From: Armatimonadota bacterium | Lineage (GTDB): Bacteria; Armatimonadota; DTGP01; JAKQQT01 | Assembly: GCA_036504095.1 (NCBI GenBank) | Contig: DASXVS010000048.1 | Location: 124,001 to 188,000, forward strand | DNA: 64,000 nt | Direction: 5' to 3' | In this document: one piece after another, positions 24,691 to 34,019 of the stretch | How positions within the stretch are numbered: position 1 is the first letter of the stretch | Layout of the letters: every line of letters starts with the position of its first letter | The notes under the pieces: model-generated | What the model was told of the DNA's origin: nothing | The model's input: the letters and a program-made list of their open reading frames with translations, nothing else | Databases searched by the model: none | Position numbers and translations under genes: made by a program

Positions 24691-25980
24691 CTACTCCCTC
24701 TCCACGCTCACCTTCAGGAAGTGCGTGGCGCATGAGATACAGGGGTCGTAGTTTCGAACGGCCTGTTCGCATTGCCACGTGAGGTCCGGAAGGGGCAGGT
24801 CAACACGCGGAGCCGCGTACCGGCGCAGATCGTCCTCGATCGTCTTCTGATTCTGGGCGGTTGGCGGTACGATTTTCGCATCGGCGATCAGACCGGCGGC
24901 GTCGATGCGATACCGATGATACAGAATTCCCCTGGGCGCTTCGGTGCAGGCGGAGCCCGTGCCGGCCCGGGGTTCGACGGCCACCGCGGGTTCGCCCGGC
25001 GGCTCATACTCCTTGATGATGCGGAGGGCTTCCTCGCATGCGAAGATGGTTTCGACGGCGCGGACGAGGATTCCCTTGAACGGGTTGTTGCACCCTTGTG
25101 CGATACCTGCAGCCTGGGCGCCTTGCTTCGCGCGCTTGCTCAGGCGGTCCGCGTTCAGGTTGTAACGGGCGAGCGGCCCCACAAAATACGCGCCGCGGGC
25201 GGTCCGCACAGAGTGCAGGGCATTGGAGTGAGACATGTGCTCTTCCACAAAGTTGGACTCGAATTCACTGACCGGGATGTCGATGCCTTTGCTGGATACC
25301 AGGCGGCCCTCGTTGAAGGGGTACTCGTCCGGGTGGCGCAAAGCCACGTATTCGTAATCGCCCTCGAAATCCGGGAACGGAAGGCCCGCCAGCACGGGCA
25401 CAACTCCCGCTGCGGTGTCTACCGCCCATTTCAGGCGTTCGGCCAACGGTTCCAGATCACGCTTGGTCGGCACCTTGTAGAAGCCCCCCACTCGAACGTT
25501 TATCGGGTGGATTTCCCGTCCACCGAGCAGCGTCACGATGTCGTTGCCGATCTTTTTCAGCTTCAGGGCATTCTCGACAAGCGGTCGATGGTCCCTGGCC
25601 ATGCCGATGACGTCCTCGTACCCGAGGAAGTCGGGCGCGTGGAGCAGGAAGATATGCAGCACGTGGCTTTCGATCCACTCGCCGCAATACAGGAGCCGTC
25701 GCAGCGCCCGGAGTTGTCCCCCAACGGTGACCCCTAGCGCCGCTTCCACCGCGTGGGCCGAGCTCATCTGGTAGGCTACCGGGCAAATTCCACATATGCG
25801 CGCCGTGATATCCGGCGCCTCGGCATACGATCGGCCGCGAAGGAAGGCCTCGAAGAACCGGGGCGGCTCGTAGATGCCGAATTTGGCGTCAACGACGCCT
25901 GCGTCGCTGATCTTGATGTGCAGTGATCCTTCGCCTTCCACGCGGGCGAGGGTGTCAACCTTGATGACTTTACCTTTCAT
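24691..25980 (-). CDS. hyhL: [NiFe]-hydrogenase large subunit, group 3b type
   Basis: The 429-residue catalytic subunit carries the Ni-Fe centre. The N-terminal ligand motif is [11 protein letters not shown] (about residue 63), and the C-terminal motif [18 protein letters not shown] keeps both cysteines and a cleavable tail. [13 protein letters not shown] is the usual start. The length and the company of HydB/HydG-type subunits indicate a soluble NAD(P)-linked (group 3b, Pyrococcus sulfhydrogenase-like) enzyme. The ATG at 25980 overlaps the small-subunit stop by 11 bp. It catalyses reversible H2 oxidation and proton reduction coupled to NAD(P)(H). Confidence 0.95.
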   Translation of the reverse strand: MKGKVIKVDTLARVEGEGSLHIKISDAGVVDAKFGIYEPPRFFEAFLRGRSYAEAPDITARICGICPVAYQMSSAHAVEAALGVTVGGQLRALRRLLYCGEWIESHVLHIFLLHAPDFLGYEDVIGMARDHRPLVENALKLKKIGNDIVTLLGGREIHPINVRVGGFYKVPTKRDLEPLAERLKWAVDTAAGVVPVLAGLPFPDFEGDYEYVALRHPDEYPFNEGRLVSSKGIDIPVSEFESNFVEEHMSHSNALHSVRTARGAYFVGPLARYNLNADRLSKRAKQGAQAAGIAQGCNNPFKGILVRAVETIFACEEALRIIKEYEPPGEPAVAVEPRAGTGSACTEAPRGILYHRYRIDAAGLIADAKIVPPTAQNQKTIEDDLRRYAAPRVDLPLPDLTWQCEQAVRNYDPCISCATHFLKVSVERE

Positions 25981-26749
25981 GGGCTTCACTCTCCCGTCGG
26001 AAGTCCTCGGCGCAGGCATTGAAACTGCGGAAGGCCCGAACGATTTCGGGGTCGCCAGCGCCCAGTTCCGTCCACCCCGCCGCCAGGGCCGCTGTGTTAG
26101 GCGTTTCCTTCGGCCCGAAGCACCCGTAGCATGGCCTTCGATAGGATGGGCACAGCGCGCCGCAGCCCGCCTGGGTAACCGGACCCAGACACGGGAGGCC
26201 CTGCGCCACCATCACGCAGACGGTGCCGGCCATCTTGCATTCCAGACACACGCTGTGCGTGGGCGTGTTCGGCTTCCGGCCGTTGAGCAAAGCGCTGATG
26301 ACCTCGACGAGCTGTGCCTTGCTGATGGGACAACCCCTTAACTCGAAGTCAACGAAGACATGGTCGCGGATAGGCGTTGATTTGTTGAGCGTTTCGATGT
26401 ACTGGGGCGATGCGTAAACGTAGCGCGTGTACGCCTTCACGTCTGAGAAATTGCGGAGCGCCTGGATGCCGCCCGCGGTTGCGCACGCGCCGATTGTGAT
26501 CAGGTAGCGGGAGTTCCTGCGAACGTGGTGGATGCGCTCGGCATCGTGGGGTGTCGTGATGGAGCCTTCCACCAGCGATACGTCATACGGCCCCTTCACC
26601 ACGGTGCGACTGGCTTCGGGGAAATTGGCGATGTCCACGGCTCCGGCGACGGCCAGGAGTTCGTCTTCGCAATCGAGGAGGCTGAGCTGACAACCGTCGC
26701 ATGAGGCGAATTTCCAGACGGCTAGTTTCGGTTTGCTGGATCGGGCCAT
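25970..26749 (-). CDS. hyhS: [NiFe]-hydrogenase small subunit, group 3b type
   Basis: The 259-residue subunit holds the electron-transfer iron-sulfur clusters. Proximal-cluster cysteines are in [25 protein letters not shown] and RGCPISKAQ. More cysteines lie in [30 protein letters not shown] and [11 protein letters not shown]. There is no Tat signal, consistent with a cytoplasmic enzyme. The ATG at 26749 is one base beyond the stop of the diaphorase gene. It pairs with the large subunit. Confidence 0.95.
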   Translation of the reverse strand: MARSSKPKLAVWKFASCDGCQLSLLDCEDELLAVAGAVDIANFPEASRTVVKGPYDVSLVEGSITTPHDAERIHHVRRNSRYLITIGACATAGGIQALRNFSDVKAYTRYVYASPQYIETLNKSTPIRDHVFVDFELRGCPISKAQLVEVISALLNGRKPNTPTHSVCLECKMAGTVCVMVAQGLPCLGPVTQAGCGALCPSYRRPCYGCFGPKETPNTAALAAGWTELGAGDPEIVRAFRSFNACAEDFRRESEAHER

Positions 26750-26750
26750 T

Positions 26751-27641
26751 TCACACCTCCCACGCGCCGAAGAGCGGTTCCAGGTGATCGAATCGGAACA
26801 CGGGGCCGTCCCGGCATACCAGGTCCGGGCCGTACTGGCAATGGCCACAGCAGCCGATGCCGCATTTCATGTTCCGCTCCATGGACAGGTAGATGTTCCG
26901 CTCGTCCACGCCTCGCTTGCGCAACTCCTGAACCGTGAAGCGCATCATCACCTCCGGCCCGCAAACGAGGGCGACCGTGTTGATCGGATCGAACGGCGCC
27001 TTGGGGATGAGCGTCGTGACAACGCCCACATTTCCTCGCCAGTTTCCCATCGCGCGGTCCACGGTGACGTAGATCTCGAGGTCGAACTGGGCGCGCCATT
27101 TCTGAATCTCGCGCTGGAAGAGGATGTCATTCGGGGTGCGGGTGCCGTACAACAGCACGACCTTGCCGAACTGCTCGCGATGCGCAAGGATCTGGTACAG
27201 CGCGGGGCGCAGCGGCGCAAGGCCGATGCCGCCGCACGCAATCACCACATCGCTGCCTTCGCTGTCCAGCACGGGCCAATGCGTGCCGAAAGGCCCGCGC
27301 ACACCCAGTGTATCGCCCCTCTGGAGTGTGCGCATCACGCGTGTGACACTGCCGACCTCGCGGGTCGTGTGCATCAGGGTCCGTGAGTCGGCGGGGTTGC
27401 CGCTGATGGAGATGGGCACTTCGCCGACCCCGTACATGTAAAGCATGTTGAACTGGCCCGGGGCGAATGGAGGCGTATCGCCGTCCAGCGGCTCAAGGTC
27501 CAGAGTGAACGTATCGTGAGTTTCGCGATGCACCTGCCGTACCGTGTACGGGTGGGGCAGCATCGCCTCGGTCGGCGCCGGGTGTTTCGCGCGAGCGGGG
27601 CTCAAAACCGCGGCGCCGGAAGTCTTCGTGGTACTTGCCAT
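26751..27641 (-). CDS. hyhG: Hydrogenase FAD/NAD(P)-binding reductase subunit (HydG/HyhG)
   Basis: The 296-residue subunit passes electrons between the hydrogenase and NAD(P). A ferredoxin-reductase FAD domain comes first ([30 protein letters not shown]). A nucleotide-binding domain follows ([32 protein letters not shown]). A C-terminal [2Fe-2S] motif reads [20 protein letters not shown]. The ATG at 27641 was chosen for the GAAAGGGG upstream and the 13-bp spacing from the cNMP-binding gene. It is the typical subunit of group 3b enzymes. Confidence 0.93.
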   Translation of the reverse strand: MASTTKTSGAAVLSPARAKHPAPTEAMLPHPYTVRQVHRETHDTFTLDLEPLDGDTPPFAPGQFNMLYMYGVGEVPISISGNPADSRTLMHTTREVGSVTRVMRTLQRGDTLGVRGPFGTHWPVLDSEGSDVVIACGGIGLAPLRPALYQILAHREQFGKVVLLYGTRTPNDILFQREIQKWRAQFDLEIYVTVDRAMGNWRGNVGVVTTLIPKAPFDPINTVALVCGPEVMMRFTVQELRKRGVDERNIYLSMERNMKCGIGCCGHCQYGPDLVCRDGPVFRFDHLEPLFGAWEV

Positions 27642-27654
27642 CGGCGGGCCCCTT

Positions 27655-28122
27655 TCATTTCCGCGGCGCACCCTGATACATGTCGATGAGCTGCAGGTGA
27701 GTCGCCCGGAGCCGTTGAACCATGACGTCGGCGAACCGCTGCATGAACTCATAGCCCAGGTTGTGGTCCTCGGCGCACTTATCGCGGAGGCAGCGCGCGT
27801 CGAGGGATATCGCGCGCGTCATCTCCAGCGCCCGGCCGTCAAACGACCATTTGTACGGACGGATAAGCCAGGACCAGCCCAAGACCTCGTCCTCGCCGAC
27901 CGTCTGGATCAGGATGGTTCCGCGTCCGGGCGCATAGGTCTCCAGGGACACTCGGCCACCGCGCAGAATGAAGAACTGATCGGCCTTCTTGCCCTCGCGG
28001 AAGAGGTATTCCCCCTCTTTGAAGCGGACATTGGCCGCGCAGCCAGTGAGCAGTTCGATATACTCCGGGGCCAATCCCTTTAGAAAGGGATGCTGTTCCA
28101 GGATCGGTCTAAGGGTTTCCAC
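27655..28122 (-). CDS. Cyclic-nucleotide-binding protein within hydrogenase operon
   Basis: The 155-residue protein is a lone cNMP-binding barrel with C-helix: [20 protein letters not shown], then [15 protein letters not shown], then [18 protein letters not shown]. It lacks a DNA-binding domain. The GTG at 28122 is supported by AAAGGA 9 bases upstream and overlaps the end of hyhB by 14 bp, so it is an integral operon member. It is paralogous to 23540-24040. It may bind a nucleotide or act as an accessory subunit; neither is shown by the sequence. Confidence 0.85.
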   Translation of the reverse strand: METLRPILEQHPFLKGLAPEYIELLTGCAANVRFKEGEYLFREGKKADQFFILRGGRVSLETYAPGRGTILIQTVGEDEVLGWSWLIRPYKWSFDGRALEMTRAISLDARCLRDKCAEDHNLGYEFMQRFADVMVQRLRATHLQLIDMYQGAPRK

Positions 28123-29272
28123 GGGCTTGTTCCTTTCCGGGTGATGCGCCGGCGCGGATGGTTTCAGCCTCTTTGGCGATGTCGATTCCCACGGGGCACC
28201 AGGTGATGCACCGGCCGCAGCCGACGCATCCGGGTGTGCCAAACTGGTCCTCCCAATTGGCCAGTTTGTGCATCAGCCATTGGCGATAGCGCGCGGCCGC
28301 CGAAGTCCGGACACTTCCGCCGAAGATGTAGGAGAAATCCAGGGTGAAGCAGGAGTCCCATCGCCGCCGCCTTTCCGCGCTCTCGCCGGTCAGGTCCGTG
28401 TAGTCTTCCACCGTGGTGCAGAAGCACGTCGGGCATACCGAGGTGCAGTTGCCGCACGTGAGACATCGCTCCGCGACGGCTTCCCAATGGGCGCTTTCAT
28501 AGCTGGCCTGGAGACTCTCTTTGAGCCCTTCCGTGGTGAGGGCCTTGCCCATCTGCGCGGCGGCGCGGCTCAGCACCGCCTCCTCCGCGCCAACGTGCTC
28601 GTCGGTTGCCGGTTCGCTGGGCAGATGAGACGCCGCTTCGGCTCCCGCACCGGATCCGATCTCGCATACGAAGAAATGGCGTGTCTTCCCGACTACTTCG
28701 GTGAGCGCGAGGTCGAACGGCGCGGCCGCCCGTGGTCCGACTCCCATCGATGCGCAGAAACAATTGCCGCCGGAATCGCTGCAGTTGACGGCCACGATGA
28801 AGCAGTTTTTCCGCCTCGCGGCGTACGTGGCATCGGGGTGCTTGCCCTCGAGGAGAACCCGGTCCTGATACGATATCGCCGCGAGATCGCAGGGACGAAC
28901 GCCGAGAAATGCGTACTTCGGCGTCTCGGCCGCCGGGGGGAGAATCTGCAGCCCACTCCCGTTTCGGCGCGCCCGGAAGATGGTCAGGTGGGGGGGATGG
29001 AGGAATTGCTTCCAGGAATGGGATCCCACCGAGTAACCGAAGTACGCCTGATCACGGCGCTTCTTGAGACGGTAGGAGTCAGGGGTTTGCTCGTCCGTCC
29101 AGCCCGACGGAAGGTCCTGGGTGGACGCGACCTCATCATACACGACGCAGCCGTCGCGTACCCGGGGACCGATCACGCGGTAGCCCGATCGGGCGAGAAG
29201 GTCAATCAGGGCGTCGAGGCCCTGTGGCTCCAGTACGATGCGCTCCCCTGGGTGAAGGGCGGATGGTTTCAT
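28109..29272 (-). CDS. hyhB: Hydrogenase 4Fe-4S electron-transfer subunit (HydB/HyhB)
   Basis: The 387-residue subunit is the first gene of the operon. A long N-terminal domain contains [14 protein letters not shown] and [16 protein letters not shown], seen in the HydB/AsrA family. Two ferredoxin-type motifs follow ([31 protein letters not shown]). It would link the diaphorase subunit to other electron carriers. The ATG at 29272 is preferred over one at 29290 because GGAGGTGGC sits just upstream. The divergent region before it has several palindromes. Confidence 0.92.
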   Translation of the reverse strand: MKPSALHPGERIVLEPQGLDALIDLLARSGYRVIGPRVRDGCVVYDEVASTQDLPSGWTDEQTPDSYRLKKRRDQAYFGYSVGSHSWKQFLHPPHLTIFRARRNGSGLQILPPAAETPKYAFLGVRPCDLAAISYQDRVLLEGKHPDATYAARRKNCFIVAVNCSDSGGNCFCASMGVGPRAAAPFDLALTEVVGKTRHFFVCEIGSGAGAEAASHLPSEPATDEHVGAEEAVLSRAAAQMGKALTTEGLKESLQASYESAHWEAVAERCLTCGNCTSVCPTCFCTTVEDYTDLTGESAERRRRWDSCFTLDFSYIFGGSVRTSAAARYRQWLMHKLANWEDQFGTPGCVGCGRCITWCPVGIDIAKEAETIRAGASPGKEQARGNP

Positions 29273-29418
29273 CGCGCCACCTCCGTTCATGGTGAACTAC
29301 ATTCGTCAGGTGAACAGCGTCAGGTGCGATGCTGGACCGAAGGATCCGGCGAGAGCGGCGAAATGGCGCGAACTCAGCGGATGCAATCGGAATATAAGTG
29401 ATGCCTGCTTCCGGGGCA

Positions 29419-29433
29419 TTCCCTTATAGGGAA
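29419..29433. promoter_or_regulatory. Palindrome TTCCCT-TAT-AGGGAA
   Basis: A perfect 6+6 inverted repeat lies about 147 bases before hyhB. On the minus strand it contains TATAAG, which could be a -10 element covered by a regulator. A related palindrome (CCCTATAGGG) is at 29627-29636. The regulator is unknown. Confidence 0.4.
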
Positions 29434-29575
29434 GTGTATCAGCATCCACTCGCTGGCGGGTAGGCGAAGCCGAGCCAATCGCGAAATTGTCGGAAAAACC
29501 AGCTCTCCCCGACATCGGAGCGCTTGCCATGCCGGCCGAGGTTCCGGCTGGTCCTCTTTCAGGCGCACGGCACGA

Positions 29576-29622
29576 TGCTCAATCATCACGAGGCCCCCGG
29601 TTCGGCGCGTGATGATTGAGCA
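29576..29622. repeat. Perfect 15-bp inverted repeat with 17-base loop
   Basis: TGCTCAATCATCACG (29576-29590) is exactly reversed and complemented at 29608-29622. It lies in the middle of the divergent region between hyhB and the secreted-protein gene at 29821. It is not positioned as a terminator for either gene. Confidence 0.75.
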
Positions 29623-29626
29623 CAGC

Positions 29627-29636
29627 CCCTATAGGG
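29627..29636. promoter_or_regulatory. Palindrome CCCTATAGGG
   Basis: A perfect 10-bp palindrome shares the CCCT-TATAGGG half-site pattern with 29419-29433. It is about 185 bases before the gene at 29821. It may be a second operator for the same factor; this is inference. Confidence 0.35.
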
Positions 29637-29820
29637 TAAATCATTAAGGTCTGCTGGTGGTTATCTGCCGGCAGACAGGACAACTGAATCACGGGCCCCA
29701 CCCCCGAGCGCTCCGTCGGCGTCCCGGGGTGCCGTTTGGGATTTTCTTGCCAATACACGATCGGGGGAGACCACCGTTCGGACCTCCCCTGGGTCCCTGG
29801 CGAATAAGAAGGATGGACCT

Positions 29821-30513
29821 ATGCATCAGTTACCTCGCTTGCGATTGAAATCGCTCGGATTTTCCGCAGCGGCCCTGGCTCTCCTCATGGGAGGGAACAT
29901 GCCCGGAGCACGCGCGGCTCAAGCCAACTCGGTTGTGCTCAGCCCCGGAACCGTAATTCCGGTGAAGCTGATCACACAGCTTTCCTCCGACAAGTCCCAC
30001 AAGGGCGACAGTTTCACCGCCTCTGTCGATGACAGCAAGGCAACGTACAGAGCGATCATGCACGGCGGCACCGTGTCCGGCGTAGTGCGACAGGCTACAC
30101 CGAAGAGCGGCAAGATCCCCGGCCTTCTCGATCTGAGCTTTACGCGCCTGCAGCTCGCCGATGGACGCTCGTTTGCCATCTCCGGCGTTCCCACCAGCAT
30201 GGACGCGAAGTACATCACCACCAACAGTCGCGGCGTCATGGTTGCCAGGAACAGCGTCAAGAACCAACGGCTGAAATACGCCGGGATCGGCGCCGGTACC
30301 GTTGCGCTGGTGAAGGTGCTCGGCGGAAACAAGGTCAAGATCGCGGATATCCTCCTCGGTGGCGGCCTCGGCTACGCCGCCGGCTCGATTCTCAAGGGCC
30401 CCTCGCAGGTCAATGATGTCACCCTCAAGCCCGGGACGCAGATCGGCGTTCTCCTGGGCAACGGCGTACGGTACTCCAAGGTGGCCAGCCGGCCGGCCGG
30501 CCGCGGGCGCTAG
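29821..30513 (+). CDS. Exported protein of unknown domain (single-domain paralogue of 32285)
   Basis: The 230-residue protein has a signal peptide (residues about 10-32, ending ARA). A domain follows: LSPGTVIPVKLITQLSSDKS, GDSFTASVDD, SGKIPGLLDLSFTRLQLADG, a Gly-rich hydrophobic stretch (IADILLGGGLGYAAGSILKG) and TLKPGTQIGVLLGNGV. The same block order appears in 32285-33274. The beta-rich head and glycine-zipper-like middle suggest an envelope protein. AAGGATGG precedes the ATG. No characterised family is recognised. It heads the rightward run of envelope and stress genes. Confidence 0.75.
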   Translation: MHQLPRLRLKSLGFSAAALALLMGGNMPGARAAQANSVVLSPGTVIPVKLITQLSSDKSHKGDSFTASVDDSKATYRAIMHGGTVSGVVRQATPKSGKIPGLLDLSFTRLQLADGRSFAISGVPTSMDAKYITTNSRGVMVARNSVKNQRLKYAGIGAGTVALVKVLGGNKVKIADILLGGGLGYAAGSILKGPSQVNDVTLKPGTQIGVLLGNGVRYSKVASRPAGRGR

Positions 30514-30779
30514 CGGTCGCGCCGCCATGGCCGGCGAGGTCTACGGCATGCCGGCGGGGCGCTTTCGCCGCAGGCGGAGCGTACCGCCGGCCCGGGGCCG
30601 TTGGAACAACCCGCAGGGCCGGGCGTCTATCGAATAACAGCGCCGAGGAGGTTGCAGCGGGGCTGCCCCGCCCTTTCAAAGGCGATATGGGAACTCGAGA
30701 ACTGGAAACTTTGACAATTGCGCATCCTCTCCGAAGGAGGATCACGCACAAATCGGAATTGCAGAAGGAGCGAATCGCG

Positions 30780-31712
30780 ATGCACAAAAGAACCTTTCGG
30801 ATGGCGCTACTCGTGGCGACCGGCGTGAGCCTGGCGGGTGTTTCCGCCAACGCCGTCGTTACGACAGGAGAGAAGCCATTCGTGTATCTGGGCCGAAACT
30901 ACGTCCCACTGAAGAGCACGGCCGGATTGCTTGGCGCGCCAGTGAAGCAGAATACGGCGACCGGCCACACGACGATCCGGTATCAAGGCAAAGACCTTGT
31001 GCTGACCCCCAACAAGACGGCAGCGAAGTATGCCGGCCGATCAGTCAAGCTTCCGTCACCACCCGTGGTTGTGAAGGGCGTGACGTATGTCCCCGTGGAG
31101 ACGTTCAGGAAGTACTACAACGTCCCGGTGCAGTGGGACAAGAACAAGTCCGTGATGAAGATCAAGGGCTCGCGCGGCTGGCGGTCCATGCAGGTGAACA
31201 ACCGGCCACCCTGGCACGGCGGACCTCCGCCGTGGGCGCCGGCCTGGGGTCGACGTGGCTACGCTCCGCCAGGCCACTCGGGCTACCTGAAACCGGGCGC
31301 CGGCGAAAACGGTTACCCGAGGAGTCAGCGCAGGGTCGGCGCGAAAGCCCACCCAATCTACCTGAAACCGGGAGCCGGCGAAAACGGGTACCCGAGGAGT
31401 CAGCGCGGGGTCGGCGCGAAAGGCCACCCAATCTACGTCAGACCTGGAGCAGGCGGTAATGGAAACCGCAGAGGGCAGCGCGACTACGGCGCGCCGGGCA
31501 ACTCGGGCAAAGATCGCCCCGGCGCCCGTGGAAACGGGAACGCCAGGGGGCGGCGCGACGACAATTCGCCCGGCAACTCTGGCAAGGATCGCTCCGACGC
31601 CCGTGGAAACGGTAACGGCAAAGGTCGGCGCGACGACAATTCACCCGGTAACTCGGGCGACGAAAAAGGGAATGGCAACGGAAAGGCGAAGGGCAACAAG
31701 GATCGCGGATAA
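30780..31712 (+). CDS. Exported copper-amine-oxidase-N domain protein with low-complexity repeat tail
   Basis: The ATG at 30780 follows GAAGGAG and gives 310 residues. A signal peptide (ALLVATGVSLAGVSANA) precedes a copper amine oxidase N-terminal-like domain (YLGRNYVPLKSTAGLLGAPV; VVVKGVTYVPVETFRKYYNV), a module that often binds cell-wall polymers. From residue about 160 the protein is Gly/Arg/Asn-rich. It has three YLKPGAGENGYPRSQR-type repeats and then three PGNSGKDR-GARGNGN-type repeats. The strongly basic tail could interact with polyanions at the surface. Function is otherwise unknown. Confidence 0.78.
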   Translation: MHKRTFRMALLVATGVSLAGVSANAVVTTGEKPFVYLGRNYVPLKSTAGLLGAPVKQNTATGHTTIRYQGKDLVLTPNKTAAKYAGRSVKLPSPPVVVKGVTYVPVETFRKYYNVPVQWDKNKSVMKIKGSRGWRSMQVNNRPPWHGGPPPWAPAWGRRGYAPPGHSGYLKPGAGENGYPRSQRRVGAKAHPIYLKPGAGENGYPRSQRGVGAKGHPIYVRPGAGGNGNRRGQRDYGAPGNSGKDRPGARGNGNARGRRDDNSPGNSGKDRSDARGNGNGKGRRDDNSPGNSGDEKGNGNGKAKGNKDRG

Positions 31713-31853
31713 CCGCTATCGGAGTAGCCCCGGTTACCTTACACCGGCGCACGAAGCGTCGGAGCTCAACAACTACCCGTGGGGGGGCAAGGCTCATGCC
31801 TTCATCGCCCCCTCGCGGAAACCATAGTTTCGACTCGGAATGGAGGAATATGT

Positions 31854-32237
31854 ATGGGTGCTTACGTAGAAGATCCGTCATCGGGTGAACGATCTGCCTG
31901 GACGGCTATTGTGTTGGTCCTTGTGGCGATCGTCGTCGTTTTGGCAATTGGTTACTTTGCCTGGTGGGCCCCTGGCCAGCAGACCGTGGTAGTGACACCG
32001 CAACCCACGGCCGTCACACCAAGCGCTCCGGGACCATCCGGCGCGCCCGGACCATCCGGCGCCCCCGGCCCGTCCGGCGCGCCCGGCCCGTCCGGCGCCC
32101 CTGGTCCGTCCGGCGCGCCCGGTCCGTCGGGCACTCCCGGTCCGTCGGGCACTCCCGGCCCGTCCGGCACGCCTGGCCCTTCCGGCGCGCCTGCTCCTGC
32201 TGCGCCTTCCGCCCCGGCACCGCCGAGCGGCCAGTAA
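31854..32237 (+). CDS. Small membrane protein with collagen-like GPSGAP repeats
   Basis: The ATG at 31854 has GGAGGAA 6 bases upstream and gives 127 residues. One transmembrane helix (TAIVLVLVAIVVVLAIGYFA) is followed by an outward segment made of nine GPSGAP or GPSGTP hexamers. That is about 18 uninterrupted Gly-X-Y triplets with Pro, then a Pro/Ala tail. Such sequence could form a short collagen-like triple helix anchored in the membrane. The near-identical DNA repeats make copy number prone to change. It lies between two exported-domain genes. Confidence 0.75.
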   Translation: MGAYVEDPSSGERSAWTAIVLVLVAIVVVLAIGYFAWWAPGQQTVVVTPQPTAVTPSAPGPSGAPGPSGAPGPSGAPGPSGAPGPSGAPGPSGTPGPSGTPGPSGTPGPSGAPAPAAPSAPAPPSGQ

Positions 32238-32284
32238 ACCGGCAGATCTGGCACAACAACTGAATGATGGAAAAGGTAGGAAAG

Positions 32285-33274
32285 ATGAAGAACACATGTA
32301 GACGGCTGATTATAGCCGCATTGTTGATAGCGCCGGCCGCCTCAATCGCGGGCGCGACCGTTGTCCCGAGGGATACGGTCATCCCCGTCACACTCGACGC
32401 CGCTCTGGGTTCCGCGACGAGCCGGGCCGGCAGCACATTCTACGCTCACCACACGGGCGTTAACGGCGCGGGATTCCCCGACCAGACGAGGTTCACGGGG
32501 AGCGTCGATTCGGTGACGAGGGCGTCCGGCAAAACGGCCGGCCAGATCGGCGTCAGTTTCTCGGGCGCCAGGCTGCCCGATGGCACACGCGTACCCATCG
32601 TGGGCAAGCTCACTGCCCTCGATGACACCAGCGTCACGACCGACGAAGCAACGGGCCGGCTTGTGGGCACCACCAAAGCACGCAAGGCGGACCTGAAGAT
32701 GATCGCCTATGGCGCAGGAGGCGGGTGGCTTCTTGGCCAACTCACTGGAAAGAACAAAACGCTCCTCACCGTACTCGGCGCGGCCGCGGGCTACCTCTAT
32801 GGTGAGAAAGCCGCGAAACCCGCCGTCGGGAAAGACGTGGTCGTACCGGCCGGCACACAGTTCGGGATTCTCCTCACGGAAGATGCCACCATTCCCGACT
32901 CCTCGGGTACCCCCTCGCCCCGCTCCACCGACGCTATCCCAACGGGCGCAGGCTGGCAGGTAACCTTCGACAACCTGCGGCCGGTGATGCGGGGGAACGA
33001 ACTGATGGTGCCGTTCCGCTCGGTGATGAATTCAATCGAGATGCCGTTCGACTACGACTCGGCGACGAAGCAGATCAGCGTCAACAACTATGACGTGCAG
33101 ACGACCCACACGGTAGGCACACGGATCATCGACACGAACGGTAAAGAGACCAAGATGGATGTCCCGTCGCGAATCATCAATGGCGCCATCTACGTTCCCG
33201 CCGGTTTCATCGAGCACCTGACCGGCAGAACCGCGTACTGGAACCAGAAGTCCGGGGTCCTGCGCATCGAATGA
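32285..33274 (+). CDS. Exported two-domain protein: unknown domain plus copper-amine-oxidase-N domain
   Basis: The 329-residue protein starts at ATG 32285 (AGGTAGGAAAG upstream; an ATG at 32264 is possible). After a signal peptide, residues about 25-200 repeat the domain of 29821-30513 (VPRDTVIPVTLDAALGSATS; LLGQLTGKNKTLLTVLGAAA; VPAGTQFGILLTEDATI). Residues about 225-329 form a copper amine oxidase N-terminal domain (MRGNELMVPFRSVMNSIEMP; IINGAIYVPAGFIEHLTG). The fusion joins the two domains found separately in its neighbours, suggesting that all act together in the envelope. Confidence 0.78.
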   Translation: MKNTCRRLIIAALLIAPAASIAGATVVPRDTVIPVTLDAALGSATSRAGSTFYAHHTGVNGAGFPDQTRFTGSVDSVTRASGKTAGQIGVSFSGARLPDGTRVPIVGKLTALDDTSVTTDEATGRLVGTTKARKADLKMIAYGAGGGWLLGQLTGKNKTLLTVLGAAAGYLYGEKAAKPAVGKDVVVPAGTQFGILLTEDATIPDSSGTPSPRSTDAIPTGAGWQVTFDNLRPVMRGNELMVPFRSVMNSIEMPFDYDSATKQISVNNYDVQTTHTVGTRIIDTNGKETKMDVPSRIINGAIYVPAGFIEHLTGRTAYWNQKSGVLRIE

Positions 33275-33327
33275 GGGCGTCCGCGCCCGAGCAGGCGTAC
33301 AGCGATAAACGTCGGAGGTGAAAGCCA

Positions 33328-33870
33328 ATGCCAGAGCAGATGCCCGAACAACCCAGAATCGGCAGGAACGTCACCGTCGCGATCTACCCAACCCATGAGG
33401 GGGCGGAAGCCGCCATCAAGGAACTGGAGAGGTCCGGCTTCGATATCAGGAAGCTCTCCGTTGTGGGAAAAGACTACCACACCGAGGAGCACGTAACCGG
33501 CTACTACACCACCGGCGACCGTATGATGGCTTGGGGCAAGTTCGGGGCTTTCTGGGGTGGCGTATGGGGGCTGTTGTTCGGGAGCGCCTTCTTCGTCATC
33601 CCGGGCATTGGCCCTCTCCTGATGGCGGGCCCGGTGGTCGCCGCCATCATCAGCGTGCTGGATGGCGCGGTGGTGATGGGAGGGGCGAACGCGCTGAACG
33701 CGGCTCTCGTCAGCATGGGAGTTCCCCGGGAGAGCGCCAACGCTTATGAGACGGACATCGCCGCCGGCAAGTACGTCCTCATCGTCGACGGGACGCGGGA
33801 GGAAACAGCCAGAGCCAAGGTCCTCTTGCATTTGACACGCCACGAGGGCGTGACCGACCACTCGGAATGA
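33328..33870 (+). CDS. YflT/general-stress-protein-17M-like membrane protein
   Basis: The 180-residue protein begins with a ferredoxin-like fold domain (VTVAIYPTHEGAEAAIKELE; IRKLSVVGKDYH), as in stress protein 17M. A hydrophobic Gly-rich segment follows (FWGGVWGLLFGSAFFVIPGI), and a second alpha/beta segment ends LIVDGTREETARAKVLL. GGAGGTG precedes the ATG. Homologues are often induced by general stress, but their activity is not known. It is in line with the envelope genes upstream and the transporter downstream. Confidence 0.75.
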   Translation: MPEQMPEQPRIGRNVTVAIYPTHEGAEAAIKELERSGFDIRKLSVVGKDYHTEEHVTGYYTTGDRMMAWGKFGAFWGGVWGLLFGSAFFVIPGIGPLLMAGPVVAAIISVLDGAVVMGGANALNAALVSMGVPRESANAYETDIAAGKYVLIVDGTREETARAKVLLHLTRHEGVTDHSE

Positions 33871-34019
33871 GCGAGGGACCCGATGGGAAGCGTACGGGCG
33901 GGACAGCCCATGCCCGTGCGCTTCCCGAGCGGCCCGCATCGGATCGGGCCTCGGCGACGGCGACGTCCAGGTGAACAAACCGCCGCGGGGGCAGGGCTTC
34001 ACACGGAAGGCCAGAACCA

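Noticed and set aside
27642-27752. Longer N-terminus for the diaphorase subunit
   Set aside because: It overlaps the cNMP-binding gene with no family similarity; the ATG at 27641 has a ribosome site.
29608-29622. CRP/FNR binding site
   Set aside because: The GTGA and GCAC halves have the wrong spacing and one mismatched half-site; the sequence is better described as one arm of the 15-bp inverted repeat.
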